NCBI GenBank assembly: GCA_015661045.1
Contig: JACVQG010000066.1
Span: 1 to 6,986, forward strand
Length of the DNA: 6,986 bases
Origin: Dehalococcoidia bacterium
GTDB lineage: Bacteria > Chloroflexota > Dehalococcoidia > JACVQG01
Direction of reading: 5' to 3'
Position 1 is the first letter of the stretch, and each line of letters opens with the position of its first letter. Both the position numbers and the translations under genes were made by a program. Shown in pieces: positions 1 through 6,077 of the stretch. The notes beneath the pieces are model-generated. The model was not told the DNA's origin and did not search any database. It saw only the letters and a list, made by a program, of their open reading frames with translations.

Positions 1-323
1 TAGCTTTTGAGGGTGTCCACATCTTTCTTGGGGATAACTCCCCCGACCATGACTAAGGTATCCTTGATACCGTTTTGCTCCAGCTTACCCATTAACCTAT
101 TTGTAACTGGCAGGTGGGGGCCTGATAGAATACTTAACCCGATAACATCCACATCTTCCTGTAATGCGCTGGCAACGATATCGTCAACCGTTCGGTGTAA
201 CCCGGTATATATAACTTCCATGCCGGCATCTCTCAACGCCAGCGCTACTACTTTTGCCCCTCTGTCGTGGCCGTCAAGCCCGGGTTTAGCGAGTAATACC
301 CTTATCTTGCGTTTTTGTTCCAT
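1..323 (-). CDS. B12-binding (small/C-terminal) subunit of acyl-CoA mutase, 3' end outside window
   Basis: This gene encodes the cobalamin-binding half of a two-subunit methylmalonyl-CoA-mutase-type enzyme. The first 107 residues are visible; the family is usually about 130-140 residues, so roughly 25-30 C-terminal residues are missing. Residues 7-24 carry [15 protein letters not shown], whose DxHxxG motif supplies the histidine (His19) that is the lower axial ligand of cobalt. SILSGPH near residues 64-70 matches the SxL motif, and VGGVIP near 93-98 matches the GG motif of the Rossmann-like B12 fold. It starts at an ATG preceded by AGGGAG with a 5-base spacer (329-334). It lies directly downstream of the catalytic subunit gene, as expected for a split mutase, although 154 bp separate them. 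No change from the usual B12-domain motifs is seen, so cofactor use looks normal. Substrate choice resides in the partner subunit. The window ends before any MeaB/ArgK chaperone or epimerase gene, which often follow. Confidence 0.93.
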   Translation of the reverse strand, partial: MEQKRKIRVLLAKPGLDGHDRGAKVVALALRDAGMEVIYTGLHRTVDDIVASALQEDVDVIGLSILSGPHLPVTNRLMGKLEQNGIKDTLVMVGGVIPKKDVDTLKS

Positions 324-477
324 AACCGCTCCCTTTCGTTTACCAAAGATCCCCCTCTCTCTAAATCTCTCCCCCGATGGGGCGAGAGGGTTTATATGCT
401 ATTTTCATACTTCTTGGTGTCTCGAAGAATCGGGACATGGGCCTATTGCTAATGTCTTGGCACTCCGCATATCTACG
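324..477. other. spacer between mutase subunit genes
   Basis: This is a 154-bp non-coding gap between the catalytic and the B12-binding subunit genes. It contains a REP-like palindrome at 351-390 and the ribosome binding site of the downstream gene. The remainder (391-477) has no open frame with coding character and no recognisable promoter on the minus strand. Such a long gap is unusual between two genes whose products must assemble 1:1, and suggests that the palindrome was inserted into an originally tighter operon. Confidence 0.6.
351..390. repeat. REP-like palindromic element
   Basis: A GC-rich hairpin forms from CTCTC+CCCC (367-375) pairing with GGGG and GAGAG (379-382, 384-388) around a GAT loop, with one bulged C. 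A second CCCTCTC (353-359) can pair alternatively with GAGAGGG (384-390). The build (CCCTCTCNCCCC, short loop, GGGG, then a G/A-rich tail when read on the minus strand) resembles the dispersed REP-type intergenic palindromes common in many bacterial genomes. It has no U-tract on the minus strand, so it is unlikely to be an intrinsic terminator. It might instead stabilise or process the bicistronic mutase mRNA. Copy number cannot be judged here. Confidence 0.5.
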
Positions 478-2085
478 TTAAAAGGTGACCGGCTCCTTAA
501 ACAATCCAAACTTCTCCTGAAGCTTCCCTGAAATCTCACCTACTGTAGCATACGCTTTTACCGCTTCCATAATGTGTGGCATCAAATTGTCTTTGCCCCC
601 GGCTGCTTTGCCTAAATCCTTCAGTATCCTCTCCACTCCGGAATTATCGCGCCCTGCTTTCACCTTTTTCAATCTTTCAATTTGAGCATCGCGAACTCTG
701 GAGTCATATTCGTGCAACTCTAAGTCGGCCTCTCCTTCAGTGGCATATTTATTCACTCCCACCTTTACTAACTCACCACTTTCGATTTTCCTCTGGTAGA
801 GATATGCCTGGGCGGCTACTTGCCTCTGGATGTAACCCTTTTCTATTGCTTCCAGAATACCGCCCTTTTCCTCGACTTCCACCATGATCTCCTTGATTCT
901 CTTTTCCATCTCATTCGTTAACCATTCAACGTAGTAGGAGCCGCCCAGAGGGTCAACTGTATCGGTAATCCCGCTCTCCTCTATCAAAATCTGGCTGGTG
1001 CGGGTGGCAATTTGCTGGGCTTTAGGGGTCGGGATGCTGTAAGCCTCCATATAGCCCGGCATGGTCATAGCCTGAACACCGCCCAGGGCGGCGGCCAGCG
1101 CATACATTGTCTCCCTGATAATATTGTTTTCCGGTTCCTGCTTGGTCAGTTCCTGGTTCCCACCACCGCCGGAGCTAACAAAACGCATGGAACGGGGATT
1201 CTTCGCCCCGAACCTTTCCTTCATATTCTTTGCCCAGGAGCGCCGCAACGCCCGGTATTTGGCTATATCTTCGAAGAAGTTCATGCCGCCGGAGCAACTG
1301 AACGTAATTCTCTCGCCGATATCGTCTATATTCATACCTCTACCCAACAGGTGCTCGACGTAAGCATTGGCTATCAACAAAGCGTAGCCTGCTTCATGTG
1401 CTGCGGTGGTTCCCGCAAAACGGATATGGCCGGACGATACGCTGAGGGCGTTAACATTTGGCAGCTCGCGGTTACAATATTCGATGGTATCGCCAATCAG
1501 CCGCATAGATGGTTTTAAGGGATAAATCCATGCTCCCCGCGCGATGTATTCTTTCAAAATGTCGTTTTGAATGGTACATTTTACCTGGTCACGGGGTACG
1601 CCCTGCTTCTCAGCGGCGGCAACGTACATAGCCAGCATAATAGAAGCTGTTGCATTTATGGTCATATTTGTATTAACTTTTCCCAGAGGTATTCCGTTGA
1701 AAATATCTTCCATATCTCGCAATGTATCGATTGCCACTCCAGCCCTGCCTACCTCGTCTTCCGCCAACGGGTGGTCGGAGTCCAGACCCATCTGGCTGGG
1801 CAATCCAAAGGCGAGGCTCAGTCCGGTTACACCCCGCTGCATAAGGAATTTCAGCCTGGTGTTGGTATCCTCTCCAGCCGAGAACCCGGAATATTGCCTG
1901 ATTATCCACGGCCTATCCCGGTACATCAGAGGGTATATCCCTCTTGTGTAGGGGTACTCACCGGCATTGCCGAGATCCCTCTTGTAATCCATATCTTTTA
2001 CATCTTCGGGGCCATAAATAGGCTTTACCTTAATCCCGGAAGGTAAGACAACATCTTTTTTAGGTGTATTATCAATCCCGGACAT
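478..2085 (-). CDS. Acyl-CoA mutase catalytic (large) subunit, methylmalonyl-CoA mutase family, divergent active site
   Basis: This 535-residue protein is a TIM-barrel catalytic subunit of the B12-dependent acyl-CoA mutases, which swap a CoA-thioester group and a hydrogen on adjacent carbons by a radical mechanism. The length fits stand-alone alpha subunits. Against Propionibacterium MutB (numbering from memory; offset 24 through the first half), these are kept: Tyr89 (Y65 in RQYSGF), Gln197 (Q173 in TIQND), Arg207 (R183 in KEYIAR), His244 (H220), Arg283 (R259), Gln361 (Q338) and Glu370 (E347). Retained Tyr/Arg at 89/207 is the methylmalonyl-type pair, unlike isobutyryl- or 2-hydroxyisobutyryl-CoA mutases. 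Several other positions differ: SGYH is SSGH (Y243 to G219), the RFHTQ/RTHSQ motif is RFVSS, HTNS is TMPG (341-344), F287 is S263 and T85 is I61. Only the C-terminal region (410-535) looks ordinary. The ATG at 2085 follows a GGGAGG Shine-Dalgarno. It is 58 bp downstream of the lipoprotein gene and probably co-transcribed with it. The family is certain; methylmalonyl-CoA as substrate is not. Confidence 0.95.
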   Translation of the reverse strand: MSGIDNTPKKDVVLPSGIKVKPIYGPEDVKDMDYKRDLGNAGEYPYTRGIYPLMYRDRPWIIRQYSGFSAGEDTNTRLKFLMQRGVTGLSLAFGLPSQMGLDSDHPLAEDEVGRAGVAIDTLRDMEDIFNGIPLGKVNTNMTINATASIMLAMYVAAAEKQGVPRDQVKCTIQNDILKEYIARGAWIYPLKPSMRLIGDTIEYCNRELPNVNALSVSSGHIRFAGTTAAHEAGYALLIANAYVEHLLGRGMNIDDIGERITFSCSGGMNFFEDIAKYRALRRSWAKNMKERFGAKNPRSMRFVSSGGGGNQELTKQEPENNIIRETMYALAAALGGVQAMTMPGYMEAYSIPTPKAQQIATRTSQILIEESGITDTVDPLGGSYYVEWLTNEMEKRIKEIMVEVEEKGGILEAIEKGYIQRQVAAQAYLYQRKIESGELVKVGVNKYATEGEADLELHEYDSRVRDAQIERLKKVKAGRDNSGVERILKDLGKAAGGKDNLMPHIMEAVKAYATVGEISGKLQEKFGLFKEPVTF

Positions 2086-2143
2086 ATTTCAAACCCTCCC
2101 TTTTCATCACATGTTCAATTCTGAGTATCAATATATTTGTTAA
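2086..2143. other. short spacer upstream of mutase large subunit
   Basis: This 58-bp A/T-rich gap carries the GGGAGG ribosome binding site of the mutase gene. A TTGATA hexamer occurs on the minus strand, but no convincing -10 box sits at the right distance. Read-through from the lipoprotein gene is the simpler reading. No terminator hairpin is seen. Confidence 0.45.
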
Positions 2144-3307
2144 TTACCGCCCCCAGAGCTTATTTAACCATTGTTGTTGAAAGAGTTTGGTAGCTTCCAG
2201 GTTGTCCTCTTTGGTCAATATCATAGGCCGCTTCGGTATAAATTGGGCGGCAGGGGCCAGGAAGTTCGTAACATCCTTGCGAACAGATGCCACACTGGCG
2301 CCTTTACCCCAGATTGTCTGTCCCTCCGGAGACATAAGCCAGTTAATAAATACCCTGGCAGCATTAGGGTGGGGAGCTTCTTTGAAAGCTACTACTACAA
2401 CTGGCGCCATTGCAGTGCCATCGCTAAGTTCGGCAGCCCTGATAGGCGCCCCCTGGGTGATGAACTGGCTGTAGACAACGCTTATACCGGACAGTGAGAG
2501 AGGGCGTTCCCCACGGGCAAGCATTCCGGCTTCTTCGGGGGTAGCGCTGGAAAACCTTAAGTCCTGCTTGTACAGCGCCTTTAAAAACTCTTCATCTATA
2601 ACCTTCTCACGTAATAGGGGGAGAAAGAGGTTAAGCAAGCCTGCGCTCGTCGTTGGGTTGACTGCCATCATCTTTCCCTTCCATTTGGGGTCCAGCAGGT
2701 CTTTCCAGACTTTGGGCTCTTCACCGGGTTTGATAATATTGGTATTAACATACGGGCTGTAGTTGTTAAAGTTAAACGTGATAATGTGCTTATCCTGCGG
2801 GTCTATGCCGTAAATGTCGGCTACCCACACATTGTTATCCCGAAGCGCCGGCAGTTCACCGGCTATGCCCACGGTGAGCCCTTCTTGTTTCATGATTCCT
2901 GCATTCACTCCGTTATTGTCGGACACATCCGCCAGGATTTGCCCCGTACGTTTTTCGGTTTGCAACCTCTGTATAAACTCAGCGCCGCGCCCGGTAATGA
3001 TGTCTACTTGAATGCCATACCTCTCTTTAAATGCCCGGCTTATATTCACACCGATATCCCCGGTAAAGTTAAAAGAATAGCTGGTTAGCTTACCTTCTTT
3101 TTTAGCAGCTGCTACCACTTTTGCCCAGGCGTCATCTTGAGGGGTGAGAGATGGGATGTTGGATGTGGGTATAGGTGTTGGGAGGGGTGCAGCCTGGGTT
3201 GGCGTTGCAGGCGGAGCTGATGCAGGGGTGCAGGCTGCAAGTAACAGGAGAAGGATAGAGACAGAGATAGAGATAGAGAGTTTTGACCACATTATAGTAT
3301 TCTTCAC
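2144..3307 (-). CDS. ABC transporter substrate-binding lipoprotein (COG1840, Fe3+/solute type)
   Basis: This 387-residue secreted lipoprotein is of the family 1 extracellular solute-binding fold. Residues 1-26 form a lipoprotein signal peptide: a short basic start, a hydrophobic core made of Ser-Ile pairs and a Leu run, and the lipobox LAAC with Cys26 as the lipidation site. Residues 27-55 are a Pro/Ala/Thr-rich tether. The binding domain follows, with EGKLTSYSF (71-79), WKDLLDPKWKGKM (201-213) and HPNAARVFINWLMSPEGQ (313-330), typical of the AfuA/FutA-like COG1840 group. The paired tyrosines that bind iron in FbpA-type members are not evident near 274-285, so a ligand other than iron is quite possible. 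The start is GTG at 3307, chosen because AGGGAG (3314-3319) lies 6 bases upstream; the in-frame ATG at 3292 has no such site. No permease or ATPase gene is in the window, so its transporter partner is unknown. Its place just upstream of the mutase genes suggests an organic acid ligand, which is inference. Confidence 0.88.
   Translation of the reverse strand: MKNTIMWSKLSISISVSILLLLLAACTPASAPPATPTQAAPLPTPIPTSNIPSLTPQDDAWAKVVAAAKKEGKLTSYSFNFTGDIGVNISRAFKERYGIQVDIITGRGAEFIQRLQTEKRTGQILADVSDNNGVNAGIMKQEGLTVGIAGELPALRDNNVWVADIYGIDPQDKHIITFNFNNYSPYVNTNIIKPGEEPKVWKDLLDPKWKGKMMAVNPTTSAGLLNLFLPLLREKVIDEEFLKALYKQDLRFSSATPEEAGMLARGERPLSLSGISVVYSQFITQGAPIRAAELSDGTAMAPVVVVAFKEAPHPNAARVFINWLMSPEGQTIWGKGASVASVRKDVTNFLAPAAQFIPKRPMILTKEDNLEATKLFQQQWLNKLWGR
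3254..3277 (-). repeat. Hexanucleotide tandem repeat in the signal-peptide coding region
   Basis: Four units of the hexamer TCTATC (the third is TCTGTC, read on the minus strand) encode the Ser-Ile-Ser-Ile-Ser-Val-Ser-Ile stretch, residues 11-18, of the lipoprotein signal peptide. Because the unit is six bases, gain or loss of units would add or remove two residues without a frameshift and so would only change the length of the hydrophobic core. Confidence 0.75.
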
Positions 3308-3338
3308 TAGATTCTCCCTGTGATGTTATTTATGTACT

Positions 3339-3344
3339 ACTATA
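3339..3344 (-). promoter_or_regulatory. Possible -10 box for the lipoprotein gene
   Basis: TATAGT on the minus strand matches five of six positions of the sigma70 -10 consensus and lies in an A/T-rich stretch about 30 bases upstream of the GTG start. No good -35 hexamer sits 16-18 bases further up, and the surrounding TACTA...TAGTA bases form an imperfect palindrome that could equally be an operator. This is a weak call, supported mainly by the long gap that makes a new transcription start plausible. Confidence 0.25.
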
Positions 3345-3374
3345 GATAGTATTCTCCTCAAATAGACGTTCTCA

Positions 3375-3526
3375 TGTCATCCTGGAGGAGTCACGAGTTA
3401 TCGGGACGACGAAGGATCTCAGGGAGGGGCATAAAAGCATGAACAATCTTTATGTCCTGGATAAAAGATAACAATAAAGTGGCACATCCCCCACCCTGAG
3501 ATTCTTCGCTTCGCTCCAGAATGACA
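3375..3526. repeat. 152-bp imperfect inverted-repeat (MITE-like) element
   Basis: The two ends are inverted copies. The outer 13 bases TGTCATCCTGGAG (3375-3387) match the reverse complement of 3514-3526 at 12 of 13 positions, and the inner 19 bases (3411-3429) match the reverse complement of 3489-3507 at 17 of 19. Between these blocks the left arm carries 23 bases and the right arm only 6 (GCTTCG), so the arms have diverged by an indel. The centre (about 3430-3488) is A/T-rich and non-coding. The right arm, read on the minus strand (TGTCATTCTGGAGCGAAGCG, then GAAGAATCTCAGGG), resembles a dispersed intergenic motif seen in many environmental bacterial genomes. No target-site duplication is obvious at the ends, and there is no transposase, so a non-autonomous or extinct element, or a structured intergenic repeat, is the best description. 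Confidence 0.7.
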
Positions 3527-3644
3527 GTGCCAGACTATTTTCATCCCTCGTGGCGCCCTGTGCAACCGGGTATGAACGATTCCCACGTAATCGTCAGCTC
3601 TTAAGTTGCCTTTTGGTTGTACTACCTGGATTATTTCAATTCCC

Positions 3645-4412
3645 CTATTTGCCTTTATAGACCGGTTTACGTTTTTCTGCAAAGGCTTTTATCCCTTCCT
3701 CTACATCCTCCGGCGCCAGTTGCCGGTTTTGCACCGCAGAGAGACGGTTATGAGCCAGGGCTACAGGTAGAGAGGCTTGCAGTCCCCTGTATGCCGCTTC
3801 CTTAATAGTCCTCACGGCGATGGGCCCGTTCTCACAAATCTTTTCTGCCAGTGCTATAGCTTCTTCCAGCAATTTATCCCTCGGCACCACCTTTTGCACC
3901 AGACCTATGCGGTAAGCCTCCTGGGCATCGATCCAGTCACCCGTGAAAAGCATTACTAAAGCATTCCCCAACGGAACAAGGCGAGGCAGCCGCGCGCAAC
4001 CTCCGGCGCCGGGGATGAGCGCCCTCTTGACCTCGGGTAATCCAATCCGGGCATCGTCCGCTGCCAGGCGGATATCGCAGGCTAAGGCAAGTTCACACCC
4101 CCCACCCACAGCGTAGCCATTTATAGCAGCAATGATTGGCTTCCAGGTTTCAGGGGGGTCCAATACGAGCACCCTGGGTTTTTTCCGTGCCGCAAAAACC
4201 TCTCTGACGGCTGTAAGATCGAGGCCCGTGGAAAATGCCTTACCAGTCGCAGCGTAAATTAGCACCCAGGCATCATCGTCATCTACAAACTCCGCCAGAT
4301 ACCGTTCCTCCGCTTTCATCATGTCGAGGGTAGTAGCGTTCATGGCCTCGGGACGGTTGTATGTAATAATCCGGATATGGCCCCGTTTCTCCCAGAGAAT
4401 TTCGTCTTTCAT
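3645..4412 (-). CDS. Enoyl-CoA hydratase/isomerase family protein (crotonase)
   Basis: This is a 255-residue crotonase of normal length. The oxyanion-hole segments are KAFSTGLDL (58-66) and NGYAVGGGCELALACD (98-113), with the middle Gly104 expected to bind the thioester carbonyl. Both acidic residues that activate water in rat enoyl-CoA hydratase (Glu144, Glu164) are present as Glu107 (GGGCE) and Glu127 (LPEVKRALIPGAGG), so a true hydratase is favoured over an isomerase or hydrolase that keeps only one. The C-terminal EDVEEGIKAFAEKRKPVYKGK region is typical of the family. The insertion around residues 72-90 (Arg/Lys-rich, then a DPPETW segment) is slightly longer than in the shortest members and lies near the acyl pocket. 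The ATG at 4412 follows GGGAG within a 15-bp gap after the DUF35 gene, whose stop is close to the ribosome binding site, so the two are co-transcribed. Expected substrate: the enoyl-CoA that feeds the neighbouring thiolase-like/DUF35 pair (inference). Confidence 0.93.
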   Translation of the reverse strand: MKDEILWEKRGHIRIITYNRPEAMNATTLDMMKAEERYLAEFVDDDDAWVLIYAATGKAFSTGLDLTAVREVFAARKKPRVLVLDPPETWKPIIAAINGYAVGGGCELALACDIRLAADDARIGLPEVKRALIPGAGGCARLPRLVPLGNALVMLFTGDWIDAQEAYRIGLVQKVVPRDKLLEEAIALAEKICENGPIAVRTIKEAAYRGLQASLPVALAHNRLSAVQNRQLAPEDVEEGIKAFAEKRKPVYKGK

Positions 4413-4427
4413 ATTCCTACTCCCGGC

Positions 4428-4865
4428 TTACTTTTCAAGCCGAAACTTGGGCACCTTAAAGTCAGTCCCTTCCACTAGCTCAAAAATCGCCTTGACCTTT
4501 GAACCGATTTGTACATCCCCGGGTTTGCAATCCACGATCTGGCTCATCATTCTTATGCCTTCGTCCAGATCAATTGCGGCAAATATGATAGGCGTTCCGG
4601 TTTGCTCCACTTGCTTCCGGAAAGCCGGGCTTCGGGGTACGGTGACTATGGTGAACGAGTAAACTTTACCCGTACCTTTGACTTCCTGCCAGCCCAGCTT
4701 TTCACCAAAACAGTGGACACATACCGGGCGGGGAAAGAATTGAAGCGTATTGCAATCAAGGCACTTTTGAACTACGAGTTTATTGTTGTTCACTCCATCC
4801 CAGAACTCCCGGTCAATATCTGTAATAGCTGGTAGTGGTTTCTTGGTAAAATCTTCGGTCACCAT
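4428..4865 (-). CDS. DUF35 zinc-ribbon / OB-fold protein, partner of the thiolase-like protein
   Basis: This 145-residue protein has the two-part build of the DUF35 family. An N-terminal helix (about 15-30, DIDREFWDGV) leads into a rubredoxin-like zinc ribbon with Cys35-x2-Cys38 and Cys49-x2-Cys52. An OB-fold follows (about 58-140), opening with the characteristic GTGKVYSFTIV and containing PIIFAAIDLDEGIRMMSQIV. Such proteins bind thiolase-superfamily subunits and supply part of the acyl-CoA site, as in archaeal acetoacetyl-CoA thiolase/HMG-CoA synthase complexes and in the steroid side-chain Ltp2-ChsH2 aldolase. All four zinc cysteines are intact. The ATG at 4865 is preceded by AAGGAG (4873-4878, 7-base spacer). 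It overlaps the thiolase-like gene by seven bases in ATGGTGA; a GTG two codons' reading earlier in the same string would give a 4-base overlap but a poorer spacer. The tight overlap implies translational coupling and equal production of the two partners. Confidence 0.95.
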   Translation of the reverse strand: MVTEDFTKKPLPAITDIDREFWDGVNNNKLVVQKCLDCNTLQFFPRPVCVHCFGEKLGWQEVKGTGKVYSFTIVTVPRSPAFRKQVEQTGTPIIFAAIDLDEGIRMMSQIVDCKPGDVQIGSKVKAIFELVEGTDFKVPKFRLEK

Positions 4866-6016
4866 GCCCTATCTCCTTGTAAAATCATTGCCGACCAACT
4901 GCATAGATTTACGTTATAACCGAGTAAACCTATGCCGGTCACCAACCCTGTTCTGGCCCCTTTAACCTGATGGGTTCCTGCTTCACCTTTTAGCTGGCGT
5001 AGGGCTTCAACAACGTGGAGGTGGCCGCCAGCAAAGCCCGGCTGGCCCCCGGAAAGCTGCCCACCACCGGTATTGACCGGGAAATCTCCCTCAACTGTAA
5101 GGTCATGGCTATCTACAAACTTTCCACCATCGCCCTTGGGGCAGAAACCCAGGTCTTCAAGCTGCATGAGGATAGCAATGGGATAATCATCATATATCTC
5201 AACAAAATCTATCTCTTTATGCCTGACCCGCGTGAATAGCTCTTTGGAGATGCCTCTCAGTCCGGTAACTGTCCAGTCTGTGTTTATATCCTCAACCCTA
5301 TAGTTGGATTTTTCGCCGTCGCTAACCAGATAGATAGGGTTATTGGTAATTTGTTTGGCTTTAGATTCCGATGTCATCACAAAAGCAGCCGCCCCGCTGC
5401 AGGGCATCACGCAGTCGTAGAGCCGCACTGGGTCGGAGACAACACGGGCATTAAGATATTCTTCCATCTTCATAGGGGTGCGAAACAGGGCATGTTCATT
5501 AAGCTCAGCATTCCGGCGGACCGATACGGCAATCTTACCTAACTGTTCCCGTGTCGTGCCGTACATAGCCATGTGTCGGCGCTGCGTTAAAGCAAACAGG
5601 CTATTGGGCCCGCCATACCCGAAGGGTTCGATGTAGTTGACCCGCGGATAGGCGCGCATGAGGGGCACTACCGGGCGAAAGACATCGGCGCCTACGCATA
5701 CCGCTACCTGGATTTGGCCTAGTTGAATTGCATCGGCAGCACGGCGGGCGCTGATTACCGCTGAGGCGCCTCCGAAGTCTGCCCGTAGCAGCCAGTCAAG
5801 CTCCATACCTAACTGTTCGGCGACAAAAGGCGAGTCATCGGGATGTGTTGTGGAAATAAGCGCCAGGCCGTCGATGTCCTTTTTTTGCAACCCTGAATTA
5901 TCGAGGGCCAGTCTAATTGCTTCTGCCATGTACCGTAAGGGGGACCTATCTTCGCCTTTTGGCCGTATATATGCAGTCTCTCCATAGCCGACAAAGCATA
6001 CACCTTCTCTTTGCAC
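4859..6016 (-). CDS. Thiolase-superfamily protein (SCP2/Ltp2 type), probable retro-aldolase lacking the catalytic Cys
   Basis: This 385-residue protein (from GTG at 6016) has the thiolase fold. GVCFVGYGETAY opens the N-terminal half, and NTGGGQLSGGQPG (315-327) marks the second half. The nucleophile region reads RADFGGASA (78-86): no Cys is where thiolases load the acyl group. The usual GHP histidine is Gln (GQP, Q325), and the C-terminal CxG motif is replaced by GIGLLGYN. These losses fit Ltp2-like members that, with a DUF35 partner, perform retro-aldol cleavage using tyrosines. Here EIYDDY (273-278) offers Tyr275 and Tyr278. Other hallmarks of this branch are RRNAELNEHA, SDPVRLYDCVMPCSGAAA and EDLGFCPKG. 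GTG at 6016 is preferred over GTG at 6058 because AGGAGG lies 5 bases upstream and because the promoter -10 box falls between 6049 and 6054. It overlaps the DUF35 gene by seven bases. Family certain, aldolase activity probable; a lyase or an inactive scaffold are alternatives. Confidence 0.9.
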   Translation of the reverse strand: MQREGVCFVGYGETAYIRPKGEDRSPLRYMAEAIRLALDNSGLQKKDIDGLALISTTHPDDSPFVAEQLGMELDWLLRADFGGASAVISARRAADAIQLGQIQVAVCVGADVFRPVVPLMRAYPRVNYIEPFGYGGPNSLFALTQRRHMAMYGTTREQLGKIAVSVRRNAELNEHALFRTPMKMEEYLNARVVSDPVRLYDCVMPCSGAAAFVMTSESKAKQITNNPIYLVSDGEKSNYRVEDINTDWTVTGLRGISKELFTRVRHKEIDFVEIYDDYPIAILMQLEDLGFCPKGDGGKFVDSHDLTVEGDFPVNTGGGQLSGGQPGFAGGHLHVVEALRQLKGEAGTHQVKGARTGLVTGIGLLGYNVNLCSWSAMILQGDRAW

Positions 6017-6021
6017 GTTGA

Positions 6022-6027
6022 CCTCCT
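6022..6027 (-). promoter_or_regulatory. Strong Shine-Dalgarno deciding the thiolase-like start
   Basis: AGGAGG on the minus strand ends five bases before the GTG at 6016. It is the best ribosome binding site in the window and moves the start 14 codons inside the longest open frame, which would begin at GTG 6058. Confidence 0.8.
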
Positions 6028-6048
6028 GGGGGGAAATGTTCGCTGTTG

Positions 6049-6077
6049 ACTCTAACACATGCCTTAAAGAGTGTCAA
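6049..6077 (-). promoter_or_regulatory. Sigma70-type promoter for the thiolase-like/DUF35/crotonase operon
   Basis: On the minus strand a perfect -35 box TTGACA (6072-6077) is followed after exactly 17 bases by TAGAGT (6049-6054, four of six matches to TATAAT). A TG one base before the -10 box gives an extended -10. Transcription would begin near 6042, leaving a leader of about 25 bases that carries the AGGAGG site before the GTG at 6016. No operator-like repeat overlaps it. It makes the three downstream genes a unit that can be expressed independently of the CoA-transferase gene. Confidence 0.65.

Larger units (their letters stand above)
3308..3644. other. 337-bp intergenic region between crotonase and lipoprotein genes
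   Basis: This is the longest non-coding stretch in the window. It holds a 152-bp inverted-repeat element (3375-3526), the likely leader and promoter zone of the lipoprotein gene (3308-3374) and a 118-bp remainder (3527-3644) after the crotonase stop. The remainder has only a weak hairpin (ACGATT at 3576-3581 with AATCGT at 3589-3594, 7-base loop) and no U-tract on the minus strand. A small open frame that crosses this region overlaps the repeat and the crotonase in another frame and has no coding character. Confidence 0.6.

Noticed and set aside
410..437. TCTCGAAGAATCGGGAC, partly similar to the left arm of the 152-bp element near 3390-3407
   Set aside because: About 13 of 17 bases match, with no extension on either side; it could be a decayed copy, but the match is too short to support that.
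7..531. 174-codon plus-strand open frame
   Set aside because: It is antisense to the B12-binding subunit, whose DGHDRG, SILSGPH and VGGVIP motifs prove the minus frame is the real one; it also runs through the palindromic spacer and has no family resemblance.
1012..1518. 168-codon plus-strand open frame, and the other antisense frames across 576-2046
   Set aside because: All are shadows of the mutase large subunit, whose entire length matches its family in the minus frame.
478..2085. Isobutyryl-CoA or 2-hydroxyisobutyryl-CoA mutase
   Set aside because: These have Phe or Ile at the Tyr89 position and Gln at the Arg207 position; here Tyr65 and Arg183 are both retained.
3419..3682. 87-codon minus-strand open frame
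   Set aside because: It starts over the end of the crotonase gene in another frame and ends inside the inverted-repeat element; composition follows the repeat and there is no ribosome binding site.
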